From: Salticus scenicus
Lineage: Eukaryota; Arthropoda; Arachnida; Araneae; Salticidae
Length of the DNA: 64,000 bases
Assembly: GCA_963930645.1 (NCBI GenBank)
Contig: OZ005660.1
Span: 203,574,927 to 203,638,926, forward strand
Direction: 5' to 3'
This document shows, in pieces, positions 34,030 through 45,562 of the stretch. The number at the start of each line of letters is the position of its first letter. Position 1 is the first letter of the stretch. Position numbers and translations under genes: made by a program. The notes under the pieces were generated by a model. That model made no database searches. It worked only from the letters and a program-made list of their open reading frames with translations, and was not told the origin of the DNA.

Positions 34030-34214
34030 CAGGGTGGCGACAATCAGGAAATATTGTAAAAATACCCAAAAATGGAAATTTTCATTTTTGCCCAGCAAGC
34101 ATGTCTGAAAGATCCCCAAATAGGTGTTATGTTAACCACGATTGCACAGGATTGGCTGCTTTCTAGTTGAATCTCACAAAGTTAACATAACAAAAAAAAA
34201 AAAAAAAAAAAATC
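34030..34214. mobile_element. hAT-like MITE (CAGGGTGGCGACAATCAGG), copy 2, split by the giant element
   Basis: Begins CAGGGTGGCGACAATCAGG and aligns to copy 1 up to the GAATCTCACAAAGTTAACA block, followed by an A-run and AAAATC. The continuation is found beyond the giant element at 46474-46600 (TTTTGTTAATTTCTCC, TTTTGTAAGTGAACAAAG), matching copy 1. This shows that the 34215-46467 block is an insertion into this MITE copy. Confidence 0.6.
34209..34214. repeat. Target-site duplication AAAATC, left copy (giant element)
   Basis: AAAATC directly precedes AGTAGGG and is found again directly after CCCTACT (46468-46473). Six bases is the size made by Maverick/Polinton integrases. Confidence 0.7.
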
Positions 34215-34659
34215 AGTAGGGAAGAAAGGAGAGTTCTAGGCCATGCGGGGGTTGCACGGGTGCACCGGCGGAGCGAACGGAGCCGTGCGGGTGCCACACA
34301 ATCCCCTGAGGGGCTAGATGAGTTGGTATTGACCTTGAGACATCCTCTAACTTAATCGTGAAACGTGACGAGGGTGTTAATGAGGAAATTTAATTAAAAA
34401 AATTAATTAGTGATTTTTGTAAAAGATGATGATGGTTTTAAAAAGAGAATTTTTGTGGGGTTGTGTGAAGGCTATTGTTTATGAGTAATGAATTATAAAA
34501 ATTTAAAAAAAAATTAAAAAATTTAAAATTTAAAAAATTTAAAATTAAATAAATAAATAAATAAATAAATAAAAATAAAAATTTAAAATTGAGAAATAAA
34601 TAAGAAATAAATAAAAAAAATATGAACTTGAGAATGAAGGATGTTGATGTGAATATATT

Positions 34660-35115
34660 ATGAAAGAAATAGAGAATTTTTTGGATAATTTTCACACTGA
34701 ATGTATAAATGATGTTTTTGACTTGCCTTCCAACAACTTTCAGAATGAAAATATAGACTTAGATTTCAAAACATTTTTCAACAATTCGAATGTGGAATAT
34801 ACAAGTGAAAATAATGTTGATGACTTATCTACCAAAGTTGAAAATAACGACTTAAATAATTTTAACCTGATACAAACTGATTTACCTCTAGTAAACTATG
34901 TCAATGAAAGTCTGAACTTGTTAAATTTTTTGAATAACTTTAATCCCAAATGCTTGAATGATTTTTCTGCTAACAACAATAATATGAATTCGAATGATTT
35001 TAGTGCGAAGGAAAATGAGTTAGTGACAGATAACTTTAACGATGAAAATCTAGACTTGCTAAATTTTTTGAATAACTTTAATGCCGATTGTATGAACGAT
35101 ATTCCAACAATATAG
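34660..35115 (+). CDS. Arm ORF A, left copy: acidic Asn-rich 151-residue protein of unknown function
   Basis: Not recognised. The ATG at 34660 opens a 151-codon frame rich in Asn, Asp, Leu and Phe. It contains repeated segments: LNLLNFLNNFNPKCLND near residue 90-106 and LDLLNFLNNFNADCMND near 130-147, and a related start FLDNFHTECIND at 6-17. That makes three diverged repeats of the form FL.NF...C.ND. No signal peptide or membrane segment is evident. An AATAAA lies at 35159-35164, just past the stop, consistent with a real transcript. The identical protein is encoded in mirror orientation at 45563-46018. Conservation of an uninterrupted frame in an AT-rich element suggests it was functional until recently. 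The repeated FL.NF unit could be a short binding motif, but this is a guess. Confidence 0.6.
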   Translation: MKEIENFLDNFHTECINDVFDLPSNNFQNENIDLDFKTFFNNSNVEYTSENNVDDLSTKVENNDLNNFNLIQTDLPLVNYVNESLNLLNFLNNFNPKCLNDFSANNNNMNSNDFSAKENELVTDNFNDENLDLLNFLNNFNADCMNDIPTI

Positions 35116-36317
35116 ATTTGTGTGAATTTGCTGTTTTGTATTATTGTGAATGAATTTCAAATAAAAAGATTTCAATGAAAATGGTTTGTTTTAATTTTTA
35201 TTACAAAATCACCTTTTATATAATATTTTCTATTAGAATACAAACTTAAGTGTCATCTTTTTGAAATAAAGCATATAAAAAGTTTACTTGGGTATCAGAG
35301 ATATACTTTTTTAATTACTGTAGAAGTATTGTTTGAGTATAATATTGAAACACTAAGTAAAATTTATACACAATAGTAGTTTTATAAACTACCAAACTTA
35401 CATCGAAAAAGAAAAAACTAGTCAAATTGTTTTGTTTCTCATTCATTAAGTACTTGTGAAAATCTTAAATGAATTTATCTAATTAACATTTTTTCTGAAA
35501 AACTAACTTATAAAAATTTTTAGATATACTTATGAAGTTAGTATTTTCCTAAGTATCATATTTGAATCTTCCTTTGAATATGCATATTCAAAGTGATTTG
35601 TACTTTAACTAAAATCACAATCTACATTCTGAAGAGTGTAAAAATAATTTTATAGTTACAACTTAAACTTTTATATAGATATGTCCACGATTGTATTTTA
35701 ACTTTATTTTTAAAATACAGAAAATATTTTGTAAGAATTGTGAAAGCTTGATTTTAGAAGTTTGTGAAATTTTACAAATTTTTTTTTTAATATTTTTGTC
35801 AAATGTTTTCTTCATGTCACATCACTTAGAAAAAAATAATTGTTTTTAGCAGAATTGCTAACACAAAACATTAAGTTAGAAAATTTGTAGATAAAACTTA
35901 AAAGGTATCAAAAACCATATGTGAAATAATAACAAATATATATATATATATACTTTCAAGTTTAGACATGGTTGAACAAGCTTGAGGAGACACTAAAACC
36001 TGTTGCTGACGTAATAACGCGTGTGACAGAAGATTATAATCATTGGCTATGAGTTCCCCCTAACACACTACGTCACGAACCCATGATGTGACAAAAACAA
36101 CCATTTTGCTCACACTTCTCACCTTTGTTGGACTTATATTATTTTACTCTGCATACTAAACCAATAATCTGTAAAAAAAACTTTGTCGTTTTTACACTTT
36201 GTTATAAAAAGTTTTCGTCTAAACATCGAATGACATATTTTAGGCATCTTTTCCGTAAAAGGAAAGCTGATACTTCTCACGTATAAAAAATCATGCTTAA
36301 TCGAAATCCCGATATGA

Positions 36318-36767
36318 CTTAACCACTGTCCTATAGAAATAATTCAAACATATGTGTTTAAAACACTGATGTTTCATCCGAATGAAAATAATGAGTGTGA
36401 TATGGAAGTATTTCAAACATATATACAGAGTGCATTATATGAAAAACTTCAAAGTGAGTTAAAGGAAAAGCATGTCCTTAAGTGGTATTTAGTTATGAAA
36501 GTTTCCTTGGAACGTAAAAGACCTAATGAAGACGTGGAAGAGATGCATACATATTTTAGAAGTTCCTGTTTTACAGAACTTATTGAAGATACTATTGAAC
36601 AGCATATTCGTGAAGGATATGCAAAGATTCACAAGTCCTTAGAATAATTCATCCAGAGAGGATCTGGATGGATTTTTAAGAAAAATCATTATCTGAAACA
36701 CAAAATAGTAAAATATCATCATTCAGCTGTTAGTAGTTATATTAACCCACCTACAAAACTTGCTTAG
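36318..36767 (+). pseudogene. Arm ORF B, left copy: N-terminal-type domain of a polymerase-associated mobile-element protein, with internal stop
   Basis: An open frame runs from 36318, just before a splice-acceptor-like CTATAG, with the first ATG at 36369, to a TAA at 36645-36647. The translated part includes VFQTYIQSALYEKLQSEL, LKWYLVMKVSLER and MHTYFRSSCFTELIED. The same frame continues past the TAA to a second stop at 36765-36767 and reads FIQRGSGWIFKK, then SAVVSSYI-like and PPTKL words. From memory, the order (W/FYLV.., FRS, then GSGW and SSYI) matches a conserved block upstream of family B DNA polymerase domains in arthropod and cnidarian mobile elements; this is a family-level inference. 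The in-frame stop breaks that block. The same stop is in the mirror copy (44031-44033), so it predates or was copied by arm homogenisation. Confidence 0.5.
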
Positions 36768-37153
36768 AAAGATTTGTGGCGTCACATATTTTTGCAAATG
36801 TGACGAGTGGAGGTGGGACCCCCAAATAAATAAATTTATAAAGTTTTTATATATCATTCAAAAATAAAACTTAATTTTGAAAAATAGTTGTGTGAATTTG
36901 TTTAAGTTCATACGTAAACACTTGTGCACATATATGTATCTTCGTGAATTAATATACACTAGTTTTACATATCACTAAGTTATGTTTTACTAATTTCAAA
37001 TTTAACAAAAAATACTTATGTTTACCCACAATTCTTGACTTATATTATTTTACTTTGTGTATTAAACTGACGACCTGTAAAAAACTTTAAAATTTTTACA
37101 CTTTGAAGTAAAAATTTTCTCCCTAAACATCGAATTATATCTTACAAACATGA

Positions 37154-37161
37154 ATTGATAT
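37154..37161. repeat. Target-site duplication ATTGATAT, left copy (hAT in the giant element)
   Basis: ATTGATAT precedes CAGTGGCGTA and recurs at 42392-42399 right after TACGCCACTG. The uninterrupted site is in the right arm near 43509-43517 (complement CATATCAATTC region). Confidence 0.85.
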
Positions 37162-37839
37162 CAGTGGCGTATTCTCCGGGTATGCTAGGCATGCGCCGCA
37201 TACCCACTAAAAACTATCTAAACTTTAAACAGAATTAATTTAAAAATAAATTATTTCAACTAATTTTGTTAAACACTTGCTTCCATTTATACAGTATCCA
37301 TCATTCAGTTTTGAAAAATTATAGTGAAAGAAAATTTCTTTTGTTACATTATTCCTGGATAAATCTGAGTGCTTTTTTTCTTACTATTGTCATTACTTCC
37401 CTCCCGCTTTGTTTAGGAGATGTCTGCTGACCAATATCGTCCCAGAGATATCGCCCCTCTCTTCTCCTGCTGACCGGTTTTTGCTTAGGTCACGCTACCT
37501 TTGTAAAGCATGCCATGATATGGGATTTTTTGCTGTTTGAGGGAATATTCAACGTCCCTCTAATTTTCACTCCGCAGTATGAACGACCCAAGGCCACTGA
37601 GCTCCATTGTAACAGGAGAGCTGACTTCCTATTCCCTAACGTTATCTAGCGCGGTCAGCGTGTATGAATACAGTGCCGATAGTTTTAGCTCGCATTCGGG
37701 GCAAAAGAAAGAATTTTCTGTATAGACTCCTTTGCTTATCATACAGTTTTTTCTTTCATTCTTTCTTTTTTGAAATGAGATAGATTTATGAATTATTAAG
37801 TATGGTTAAAAGCTGATCAGCCTACGGCTGTACAAACCG

Positions 37840-37840
<1 letters not shown>

Positions 37841-37902
<62 letters not shown>
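37841..37902. repeat. (TA)n microsatellite, about 62 bp
   Basis: Uninterrupted TATATA tract inside the hAT element. Confidence 0.9.
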
Positions 37903-37905
<3 letters not shown>

Positions 37906-38689
37906 TAATGTATTTGATCACTATAGTTGAAATGAGGGAGTAGGAACTTAGTATTAAATGGCAAATTTTTAACGCAATTTGTGAATATATATATACACAC
38001 ATATAAAGTTAAAAAGTGTGTAAAGTGAAAAAGTGTGTATCGCTTTTTTTTTTTTTTTTTTTAATTAAGCAAATGCTTTCTTAGTTTAATTATAATTTAA
38101 TTATAAATATTTTTCAACTTGCATTTAAGCTTCTATTTCTTTTATCTTATCATTTACATAAATATTAATTATATATTATTAAAACTTTTACAGTGGTTTG
38201 AAAATTTTATTTTGAGTTACTTTCAATAGAATTAGTGCAAGTAAAAATCCATTGGTCGTTTAAAATTGCAAATTTGAGAAAAATAATAAGAGAGGTGGGA
38301 GACAGATACTTTAAAATATATCCTGATTTAATCATCTGTCTGTAAATATAAAACGTTTTAATGAAATAAAATATCTTTCAAATACTCAAGTGTCTGTGTT
38401 CATTTATTTAACCCATATTTTTATTGTTCATTACAATTAATGAACAATGTAGAAATTTAATATGTTATTCTAATTAATTTAACATTCAATTTATAAATAA
38501 ATAAAGCCTACTTCTTTTTTTTTTTTTCTGTTATTTGATATTTTTTTGAAATTTTATTAATACTCAAATGTTTTTTTTTTTTAAGATTTATTTAAATGAG
38601 ATGACTGTAAACGCCAAGTTTTTTTTTCATCTATTAATTTAACTTTTACTTTCTGAACACTATAATTGTTGACATGATTACAATACTTT

Positions 38690-39910
38690 CCGCACTGAAG
38701 TACGGTAATTATACCAAAAATCAAAATTCGAGATTTTGGTGTTTCAACATGTTTCCAGGTCCTCTGAACTCATATTTAATATTCTTACGATGATGTATGT
38801 GAGTGAACACGATAGCGTCTAAATGCTTTGTTCGAATGAGATGAAAGTTGGTACATATGTTAAAAGTCTGTCACCATAGCACGAAGCCTATGATTTTGAC
38901 CAATCTAGCACATTTTTTTTTTATATACACAAAAAATTCTTTAACATTATGGTCTATGGGCCCAAATTTGTTAAAGTGTGATAGCGTCTAAATGCCTTAT
39001 ATGATTGAGCTGAAAATTTATATGCATGTTACAGATCACTTTCACACGAACTGTATGAATTGTGGAGAATCTACCACTTATAGTGTTTTTACAGGGGCTC
39101 AAATTATTTAAAGTGCGATAGGGTACAAAAATCTCATCCAGTTGAGCTGAAAATTTATATAATTGTTATAATTCACTGTTGCACAAACTGTATAGATTTT
39201 AGTTTGTCCAGCATTTGCAGCTTTTTTACAGGGACACAATGAAAATCTCTTTCATTGTAGATAAAATACATATTTATCTAAGCGTGAAAAAGTGATAAGA
39301 AAATTTTACACAAAATCATCTTTGTATCTGTCTGAAAAAATATTGTAAGGTTAAAGAAGTCGTTTACATAGTTTTTGGAAAAATGAGAGGGGTAGAATTT
39401 GCTATAATATTTACCGTTGTATGATTTTTAATAAATTTAGGGAGAAAACATGTCTCATTTTATTTATTTAAAGCAAAGTACATAAAAATCTTTAAATTTT
39501 AATTTAAATATGATTTTATAGTAAGGATGAATTTGCACTATGAAATTTCTGTTTTTTCTCACTATCGCATGCAGCAATTAAAACTTTGAGGGGAAAAAAA
39601 AGTAAACTTATTTTCAATCGGATTTTTTTTGCAACTTAAATCCTAGAAAAAAATATTAGTCATCTGGATTGCATTGCTCTTTTAAATTTATGCTTTTACA
39701 TTTTATAGTTTTTATAAACTCAAATCTCAACCTCTCTAAAATGATTTTATTGTTATTTTTTACTTTCCAAGCATACATTATGTAAGGGAAGTATTGTAAT
39801 TGCGAAAAAATATGATATTTTGGATTCAGGGGACATCAAAACGTGTAAATATAACAAAAACTCACTTTTGAAATTTTGGCCCAAAACAATACTTTCTCTA
39901 CTTTACAGGT
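38690..39910. repeat. Degenerate tandem-repeat block (GATAGCGTCTAAATGC units)
   Basis: Three diverged units near 38808, 38980 and 39115 share GATAG.GT..AAAT, TGAG.TGAAA.TT.., ATA..TGTTA and CACT.TC.CA...ACTGTAT words. The block begins ATACTTTCCGCACTGAAGTA and ends near 39785-39900 with AGGGAAGTATTGTAATTGCG. This looks like an independent repeat whose two ends carry ACTTTCC/GGAAGT words. Confidence 0.45.
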
Positions 39911-39929
39911 AAGAGAAAACAATAATTGA

Positions 39930-40475
39930 ATTGACAAAGTAGTTTGGAACTTAAAATGATAACTTGAATTTAAAAAGTTTCTGCTAATACAGCAGCATAT
40001 TAAAATGTTCTGTTATTTAAAGATTATGATCTTAAAAATTTAACGTTTAACGAAATTTTTTATTATTTATTATAATGTTATAAAAGTAAATAACCAATCA
40101 TTTAAATGACCACCTCCCTCAAAATAATTAATAAAATAACCCCTTTTATTTTAGCAGTGAATGTTCGATATTAAATAATTTCCGTAATATATCAAAATTG
40201 GGGCAGGGGGGGGGGGGAATAGAAAGAAAGAAAAATACGGTTGAATAAAACTAAAAGTAATTGGGTTGATAGAGTAGTTTGGAACTCAAAATGTTAGCTT
40301 GAATTTAAAAAGATTCTTCGAATTTCGAATACAGCACTGAGCTACAAATTGTTACAATGGGGCTCAGTGGAATATAAGCAATTCCATTTATAAGCAAGTT
40401 ACATAAAATATATCTCCAGTAACCATTAAACTAAATGCATATTAAAATAATCTGCTACTTAAAGTCGCAAATTCA
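39930..40475. repeat. Direct repeat pair of about 100 bp or more
   Basis: AGTTTGGAACTTAAAATG, CTTGAATTTAAAAAG and ATATTAAAAT..TCTG at about 39940-40030 recur at about 40277-40465 (AGTTTGGAACTCAAAATG, CTTGAATTTAAAAAG, ATATTAAAATAATCTGC). The second is split by GTTACAATGGGGCTCAGTGG, a relative of the inverted word at 37600 and 40650. Confidence 0.45.
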
Positions 40476-42069
40476 CTTTATTTATTAACAATATGTTGGA
40501 GAATAATGAAATAATAAACAATAACAATCGAGAATTCATACTGTCAGACGCATAGTAAAACGGACTACTTTTTTTCTTTTTGCCCCCTATGCATTCATCA
40601 AGGCGTAATTCGTCAAGTAGACGACTGACCGCGAAGTCAGCTCTCCTGTTACAATGGAGCTCAGTGCCCAAGGCATGCTACCCTAGGAGAGCATATTCTG
40701 GAATTTGGGGATATTTTTAAAGCGTGAGGGATTTTGTTACCTTCGGTAGAGATGTTCGCATAGAGGAGAGTTGGCTTTTCCGACTGATTGATAAATTAAA
40801 ACTTATACTTTATTTTACAATAATGTAATTTAAAAAGAAAAAAAAAATGAATTGATTTGAAAATGATGATTAAATTGCAAATAAAATTTGGATAAATTTC
40901 CAAAAGTTGTTTTATGTGCCAGAAAAGTTGCTATTTATTTATTTATTATTATTATTTTTAATCTAAATAACTTATTCTAAGCGAAGACTTCCGCCTGAAA
41001 TAAAAGTATGTACAAATTTTGTTTATTCAATAATATGAATAAAGCAAAATGTCTTCTTCATGTGTGCCTGTATGTGCTATGGTCAGGCCACGGCTCGCAG
41101 ATTTACAAAAAACTGGCAGATGCGTAGCTTTGATCTTGCAGGTATGCATAGAATTTTTTCTTTATTTATTTTTTCTTTCTTTATTTATTTATTGTGTGTG
41201 TGTGTGTGTGTTTATTTTCTTTCTTTCTTTTCTTTTTTTTAATTTTCAAATCTGAATTTCTTAAATCAATTATTTTATTTGTTTATTTATTTTGGAATGT
41301 TCAGTTAATTTTTCTGCTTTATTTTCTTAAATTTTTATTTAATTTGCGTGTTTTTTTTTTTTTCATCCATCTGCATTTCTTAGTAAAGACCGCTATTCTA
41401 TTTATTTTTCCTACTTTCGCATCAAGTCATGCGATCAAATAGTTTTTATATAATAAAATTTTAATACTGTTTCCTTTTTTTTTTTTTTAAATACACATAA
41501 TAGTTGCGTTTTCAAAAATAATTGTTTATGTGAAGACGTAATACCTCCTTTTCAAGAGGAACGTTTATTATTTTTAATGCATTGTTTCTATCAAAAGCAA
41601 ATGGTAATATGATAGAAAGAATTAACCTTATTAAATTTTTAACTTTATTAAAAATTGTAACAATTAACTTTTTGTGTAAAAACTATCAGAGGTCAGATAA
41701 GCACCTACATTGAAACGCTCGCTTAAGGCGCTGCCACTAGCAGTGGTATCCCCAATCCGACGTAATGCGGTCGTGGAAGACACAGCAAAAAGCAGCGAAC
41801 ACCTGAAGCCATGTTTTCAGCGTTTCCAGTGGATTTTTTCTTGCCGGTTTTCACTATTCTTTCTTTCTTTTTTTTCCCCCTCTCTTTTGTTTCTAAAGTG
41901 ATATAAAAAAAATTGATTAAATTTCTTTCAGAAATTCATTTAAATACATCGATCAATGAAGCGAACAAAGTGTCCTTCAGTAAGTTAGTATAAGAGTCCT
42001 TTAGATATATGATTTAAAGTTAAAGCGACAAAATTTGTACATAAAATTTTATATACCATTCCGAGAAAT

Positions 42070-42268
42070 TGGAGGCCCACCAGCGGCCGAGCGGTTCTGC
42101 TCTCAAAGTTGGTAGATGGGAAGTGTCGGGTTCCATTGTTTTCTCCGAAAGACGCGTAAATAAGGCTGGTACCCCTTAGAAAGACCCACGACGGACGGCA
42201 TTCCACCCATAGGCCTAGGACCCAAGTGTAGTCAATCGGACTTGAATCCTACCAACCAACCAACCAAG
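42070..42268 (+). mobile_element. tRNA-derived SINE, shared family, copy C
   Basis: The head AGCGGCCGAGCGGTTCTGC is a Leu/Ser-tRNA-like A-box region, and GTGTCGGGTTCCA is the B box. The body has GCGTAAATAAGGCTGG, CCCTTAGAAAGACCC, CGGCATTCCACCC and AGGCCTAGGACCCAAG, and the tail is CCAACCAACCAACCAAG. It lies inside the hAT at 37162-42391 and is the best-preserved copy of the family in the window. Confidence 0.7.
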
Positions 42269-42795
42269 AAACTGAAAAAATCCAAGCTTAATTTTGATGA
42301 AATGATATCGCCTTGATGTATGTGTATGTAGTGTTCTTTCCATAGTTAGCTTCAGAGCATGCCCAGATTCAAATGTCACGCTACGCCACTGATTGATATG
42401 TATTTGTTTTAACAATCACTAACTTCTATTATACCAAAGTATATTTTATAATATTTAAACAATTCTCATTTTACAAAAATTAACTTGTATACATTTCTAA
42501 GTCTTTAATAAAAATCTTCAATTTTTTTCTCTTAAAGTCTTTAAACTATTCGACATGTTTATACTTTAAGTGTAATCCAATACTATTTGCATAACAATGT
42601 GGAATATCATATGTTAAGAAAATCTTTAATTTTGACTAAGTTGCAAAGCTCAGTGAAAGTATTTTAAGATTAGTTTGCTAAAATTTACTAAGTCTCATAA
42701 TATTTTTCAGGTATTAAACGAAAAATTGTGTAAAATTTACTAAGTGTTTCACTAAAGAAGAGAATTACACTAAAAATTTTTAACAAGCAATACTC

Positions 42796-43122
42796 ACATA
42801 CACGTATACATACACACATGCTTGTAATTATAAACGTATACATACACACATGCTTGTAATTATAATCATTATGAAATGTTTTTAAATATTTTTTACAATC
42901 TAAAATTAACAATTTTTAAAAAAATTTAGGTTTTCAATAATGTTTTTAAAGATTTCTCTTATATTGTGTGTTACATACACACATGTTTGTAATTATAATC
43001 ATTATGAAATGTTTTTAAATATTTTTTACAATCTAAAATTAACAATTTAAAAAAAAAAAATTAGTTTTTCAATAACGTTTTTAAAGATTTCTCTTATATT
43101 GTGTGTTTACGTCCACGTATAT
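42796..43122. repeat. Loop of the giant palindrome with 137-bp tandem repeat
   Basis: TTGTAATTATAATCATTATG starts at about 42853 and again at about 42990. Each is followed by AAATGTTTTTAAATATTTTT, ACAATCTAAAATTAACAATT and GATTTCTCTTATATTGTGTG. Upstream, TACATACACACATGC occurs twice more. Being direct repeats, they do not pair, so this is the unpaired turn between the arms. Confidence 0.7.
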
Positions 43123-43910
43123 GAGTATTGCTTGTTAAAAATTTTTAGTGTAATTCTCTTCTTTAGTGAAACACTTAGTAAATTTTACACAATTTTTCGT
43201 TTAATAACTGAAAAATATTATGAGACAGTAAATTTTAGCAAACTAATCTTAAAATATTTTCACTGAGCTTTGCAACTTAGTCAAAATTTAAGATTTTCTT
43301 AACATATGATATTCCACATTGTTATGCAAATAGTATTGGATTACACTTAAAGTATAAACATGTCGAATAGTTTAAAGACTTTAAGAGAAAAAAATTGAAG
43401 ATTTTTATTAAAGACTTAGAAATGTATACAAGTTAATTTTTGTAAAATGAGAATTGTTTAAATATTATAAAATATACTTTGGTATAATAGAAGTTAGTGA
43501 TTGTTAAAACAAATACATATCAATTCATGTTTGTAAGATATAATTCGATGTTTAGGGAGAAAATTTTTACTTCAAAGTGTAAAAATTTTAAAGTTTTTTA
43601 CAGGTCGTCAGTTTAATACACAAAGTAAAATAATATAAGTCAAGAATTGTGGGTAAACATAAGTATTTTTTGTTAAATTTGAAATTAGTAAAACATAACT
43701 TAGTGATATGTAAAACTAGTGTATATTAATTCACGAAGATACATATATGTGCACAAGTGTTTACGTATGAACTTAAACAAATTCACACAACTATTTTTCA
43801 AAATTAAGTTTTATTTTTGAATGATATATAAAAACTTTATAAATTTATTTATTTGGGGGTCCCACCTCCACTCGTCACATTTGCAAAAATATGTGACGCC
43901 ACAAATCTTT

Positions 43911-44360
43911 CTAAGCAAGTTTTGTAGGTGGGTTAATATAACTACTAACAGCTGAATGATGATATTTTACTATTTTGTGTTTCAGATAATGATTTTTCTT
44001 AAAAATCCATCCAGATCCTCTCTGGATGAATTATTCTAAGGACTTGTGAATCTTTGCATATCCTTCACGAATATGCTGTTCAATAGTATCTTCAATAAGT
44101 TCTGTAAAACAGGAACTTCTAAAATATGTATGCATCTCTTCCACGTCTTCATTAGGTCTTTTACGTTCCAAGGAAACTTTCATAACTAAATACCACTTAA
44201 GGACATGCTTTTCCTTTAACTCACTTTGAAGTTTTTCATATAATGCACTCTGTATATATGTTTGAAATACTTCCATATCACACTCATTATTTTCATTCGG
44301 ATGAAACATCAGTGTTTTAAACACATATGTTTGAATTATTTCTATAGGACAGTGGTTAAG
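43911..44360 (-). pseudogene. Arm ORF B, right (mirror) copy, with the same internal stop
   Basis: Mirror image of 36318-36767 with an identical translation, including the stop (complement at 44031-44033) and the GSGW-containing continuation. Because both arms carry the same defect, neither copy can supply the intact protein. Confidence 0.5.
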
Positions 44361-45562
44361 TCATATCGGGATTTCGATTAAGCATGATTTTTTATACGTG
44401 AGAAGTATCAGCTTTCCTTTTACGGAAAAGATGCCTAAAATATGTCATTCGATGTTTAGACGAAAACTTTTTATAACAAAGTGTAAAAACGACAAAGTTT
44501 TTTTTACAGATTATTGGTTTAATATGCAGAGTAAAATAATATAAGTCCAACAAAGGTGAGAAGTGTGAGCAAAATGGTTGTTTTTGTCACATCATGGGTT
44601 CGTGACGTAGTGTGTTAGGGGGAACTCATAGCCAATGATTATAATCTTCTGTCACACGCGTTATTACGTCAGCAACAGGTTTTAGTGTCTCCTCAAGCTT
44701 GTTCAACCATGTCTAAACTTGAAAGTATATATATATATATATTTGTTATTATTTCACATATGGTTTTTGATACCTTTTAAGTTTTATCTACAAATTTTCT
44801 AACTTAATGTTTTGTGTTAGCAATTCTGCTAAAAACAATTATTTTTTTCTAAGTGATGTGACATGAAGAAAACATTTGACAAAAATATTAAAAAAAAAAT
44901 TTGTAAAATTTCACAAACTTCTAAAATCAAGCTTTCACAATTCTTACAAAATATTTTCTGTATTTTAAAAATAAAGTTAAAATACAATCGTGGACATATC
45001 TATATAAAAGTTTAAGTTGTAACTATAAAATTATTTTTACACTCTTCAGAATGTAGATTGTGATTTTAGTTAAAGTACAAATCACTTTGAATATGCATAT
45101 TCAAAGGAAGATTCAAATATGATACTTAGGAAAATACTAACTTCATAAGTATATCTAAAAATTTTTATAAGTTAGTTTTTCAGAAAAAATGTTAATTAGA
45201 TAAATTCATTTAAGATTTTCACAAGTACTTAATGAATGAGAAACAAAACAATTTGACTAGTTTTTTCTTTTTCGATGTAAGTTTGGTAGTTTATAAAACT
45301 ACTATTGTGTATAAATTTTACTTAGTGTTTCAATATTATACTCAAACAATACTTCTACAGTAATTAAAAAAGTATATCTCTGATACCCAAGTAAACTTTT
45401 TATATGCTTTATTTCAAAAAGATGACACTTAAGTTTGTATTCTAATAGAAAATATTATATAAAAGGTGATTTTGTAATAAAAATTAAAACAAACCATTTT
45501 CATTGAAATCTTTTTATTTGAAATTCATTCACAATAATACAAAACAGCAAATTCACACAAAT

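Larger units (their letters stand above)
37162..42391. mobile_element. hAT element (CAGTGGCGTA termini), 5.23 kb, inserted in the left arm
   Basis: The terminal inverted repeat CAGTGGCGTA is at both ends, with weaker subterminal similarity (GGGTATGC versus GGGCATGC), and an exact 8-bp TSD. The mirror position in the right arm is uninterrupted. No transposase frame survives. The interior is a patchwork: a 62-bp (TA)n tract at 37841-37902, degenerate tandem repeats at about 38800-39240, an inverted pair GAGCTCCATTGTAACAGGAG (37600-37619) with its complement at 40638-40665, and a SINE near the right end. It may be a composite of several insertions. Confidence 0.8.

Noticed and set aside
37817..38002. 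61-codon open frame on the minus strand.
   Set aside because: It is the translation of a (TA)n microsatellite.
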